From Tomitella fengzijianii (GTDB taxonomy: Bacteria; Actinomycetota; Actinomycetes; Mycobacteriales; Mycobacteriaceae), in contig NZ_CP041765.1 in the NCBI RefSeq assembly GCF_007559025.1, positions 1,546,679 to 1,610,678 on the forward strand: a stretch of 64,000 nt of DNA. The letters run 5' to 3'. The translations under genes were made by a program, and so were the position numbers. Positions 63,351-64,000 of the stretch are shown here, one piece after another (position 1 is the stretch's first letter; each line of letters opens with the position of its first letter). Under the pieces are notes generated by a model that did not search any database, was not told the DNA's origin, and saw only the letters and a program-made list of their open reading frames with translations.

Positions 63351-63737
63351 TCACGACTGCTGAGCGAGTCCGCGGCGCACCGCGTCGAGCGTCGTCTCCG
63401 GCGAGTCGTTGAAACAGAACGGGACGCCCGGTTGGAGCGCGGCCACGGTGTTGACGGCCCGTTCGAAAACGAGCGTGTACTCGTGCGAGGTCCGCAAACC
63501 GGATCCGATCTCGACCACGTCGAATTGCCCGGAGGTGAAGACCTCCCGCACAGTCGATTCAGCGGCGTCGGCGTCGTCGGTGAGCAGGCATTGCGTCACA
63601 TCGACACCGGCGTCACGGAGTGCTGCCTCTGCCTCGCCGATGCGGGCGCGCAGCGCGGCGGCATCCTGACCCGGCCAGGGCGAGAAGTCGATCACCTCGG
63701 GGTCCATCCCGATCTGCAGCACGCGGGGAGCGGTCAT
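63351..63737 (-). CDS. Conserved hypothetical protein, small α/β fold
   Basis: 128 residues, not assigned. It begins APRVLQIGMDPEVIDFSPWP and has FDVVEIGSGLRTSHEYTLVFERAVNTVAALQPGVPFCFNDSP, suggesting a Rossmann-like or receiver-like α/β domain with a DxDP-type start. No catalytic motif is evident. The gap to the next gene is about 40 bases. Confidence 0.7.
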   Translation of the reverse strand: MTAPRVLQIGMDPEVIDFSPWPGQDAAALRARIGEAEAALRDAGVDVTQCLLTDDADAAESTVREVFTSGQFDVVEIGSGLRTSHEYTLVFERAVNTVAALQPGVPFCFNDSPETTLDAVRRGLAQQS

Positions 63738-63780
63738 ATTCTCACCGTAAGGGCTGGGACTACGCGATTCCAGGGGCGTA

Positions 63781-64000
63781 TCAGCAGTGGCGACCGGTTG
63801 GGAGGTCCAGTGCCGGGAACACCGTGTCGCGTAGGAGCGGTGCGAGACGCCCGTCCGGCACGCACGGATCGAGCCATTCGATCTGCGCGATCTCGGCCCG
63901 CGGAGAGGAGGCGGCGACGAGGGGGTGCTCGAACACGGTGGCGAGGACGGTGCAGCCGGGCTCGTTGGCGGCCGGTGCCGTGAAGGTGCCGATCTCTCGT
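63781..64000 (-). CDS. NUDIX hydrolase, truncated by window edge
   Basis: The visible 73 C-terminal codons read REIGTFTAPAANEPGCTVLA, then VAASSPRAEIAQIEWLDPC and LRDTVFPALDL before the stop. This matches the C-terminal half of NUDIX-domain proteins. The NUDIX box itself lies outside the window, so the substrate class cannot be judged. Confidence 0.75.
   Translation of the reverse strand, partial: REIGTFTAPAANEPGCTVLATVFEHPLVAASSPRAEIAQIEWLDPCVPDGRLAPLLRDTVFPALDLPTGRHC

Overview
The window is GC-rich DNA from an actinobacterium, most likely of the order Mycobacteriales. As I recall it, M. tuberculosis Rv1093-Rv1112 carries many of the same genes: glyA, phoH2, fumC, glpX with a DUF4245 gene, xseB-xseA, a lipid-droplet-associated protein gene, ispH, a DUF6542 gene and ychF. 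Most of that set is present here between 1 and 39.8 kb. LppP/LprE-type lipoproteins and a cutinase-like secreted protein fit the same group. Genus and species cannot be read from the sequence.

Region 1 (1-9.3 kb) holds a partial DUF885 gene, glyA, a TetR-regulated NAD-dependent epimerase, an SNF2 helicase with a SWIM zinc finger, and a PIN-PhoH protein. Region 2 (9.3-13.6 kb) is an accessory patch. It has a lower-GC secreted fusion of seven RCC1-like repeats to a cutinase domain, a displaced copy of the cysQ 3' end, a Phd/VapC toxin-antitoxin pair, and intact cysQ. Region 3 (13.6-39.8 kb) is mostly conserved chromosome: secreted proteins, a fumC-nitrilase-lipoprotein operon, a TetR/P450 pair, glpX, xseAB, ispH, rmuC, sbcDC, an AI-2E-type membrane protein, a ClC transporter and ychF.

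Region 4 (39.73-57.1 kb) is the most unusual part. The last ~30 bases of ychF recur at least six more times, all in the same orientation, at 50557, 50629, 52245, 53445, 54840 and 57087. Most copies still encode a YchF-like end (GDVVEFRF.. stop). The copies split the region into cassettes: an 11-kb cadmium/arsenic resistance block; an arsenite-type transporter with a MerR regulator; higBA with a small kinase; a lipoprotein; and relBE interrupted by an ISL3-type IS. The chromosomal ychF itself ends in an atypical [10 protein letters not shown], while the canonical end sits at 54840. This looks like serial site-specific insertion at the ychF 3' end, comparable to SCC elements at rlmH, but no integrase is present in the window. 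cysQ with its toxin-antitoxin pair shows the same layout on a small scale.

Region 5 (57.1-64 kb) begins with decayed toxin-antitoxin pieces. It continues with small soluble enzymes (GNATs, DHFR/RibD-like reductases, a methyltransferase, a VOC protein, an MFS transporter) and ends in a partial NUDIX gene.

In the resistance block, CmtR (Cd/Pb sensing) lies next to a heavy-metal P-type ATPase. ACR3, an ArsR-ArsC fusion, a double ArsC, an MFS transporter, two flavin monooxygenases, ArsR and an ArsN1-like acetyltransferase make up a broad inorganic and organic arsenic module. Three copies of one 17-bp operator-like box probably tie its two promoter regions together.
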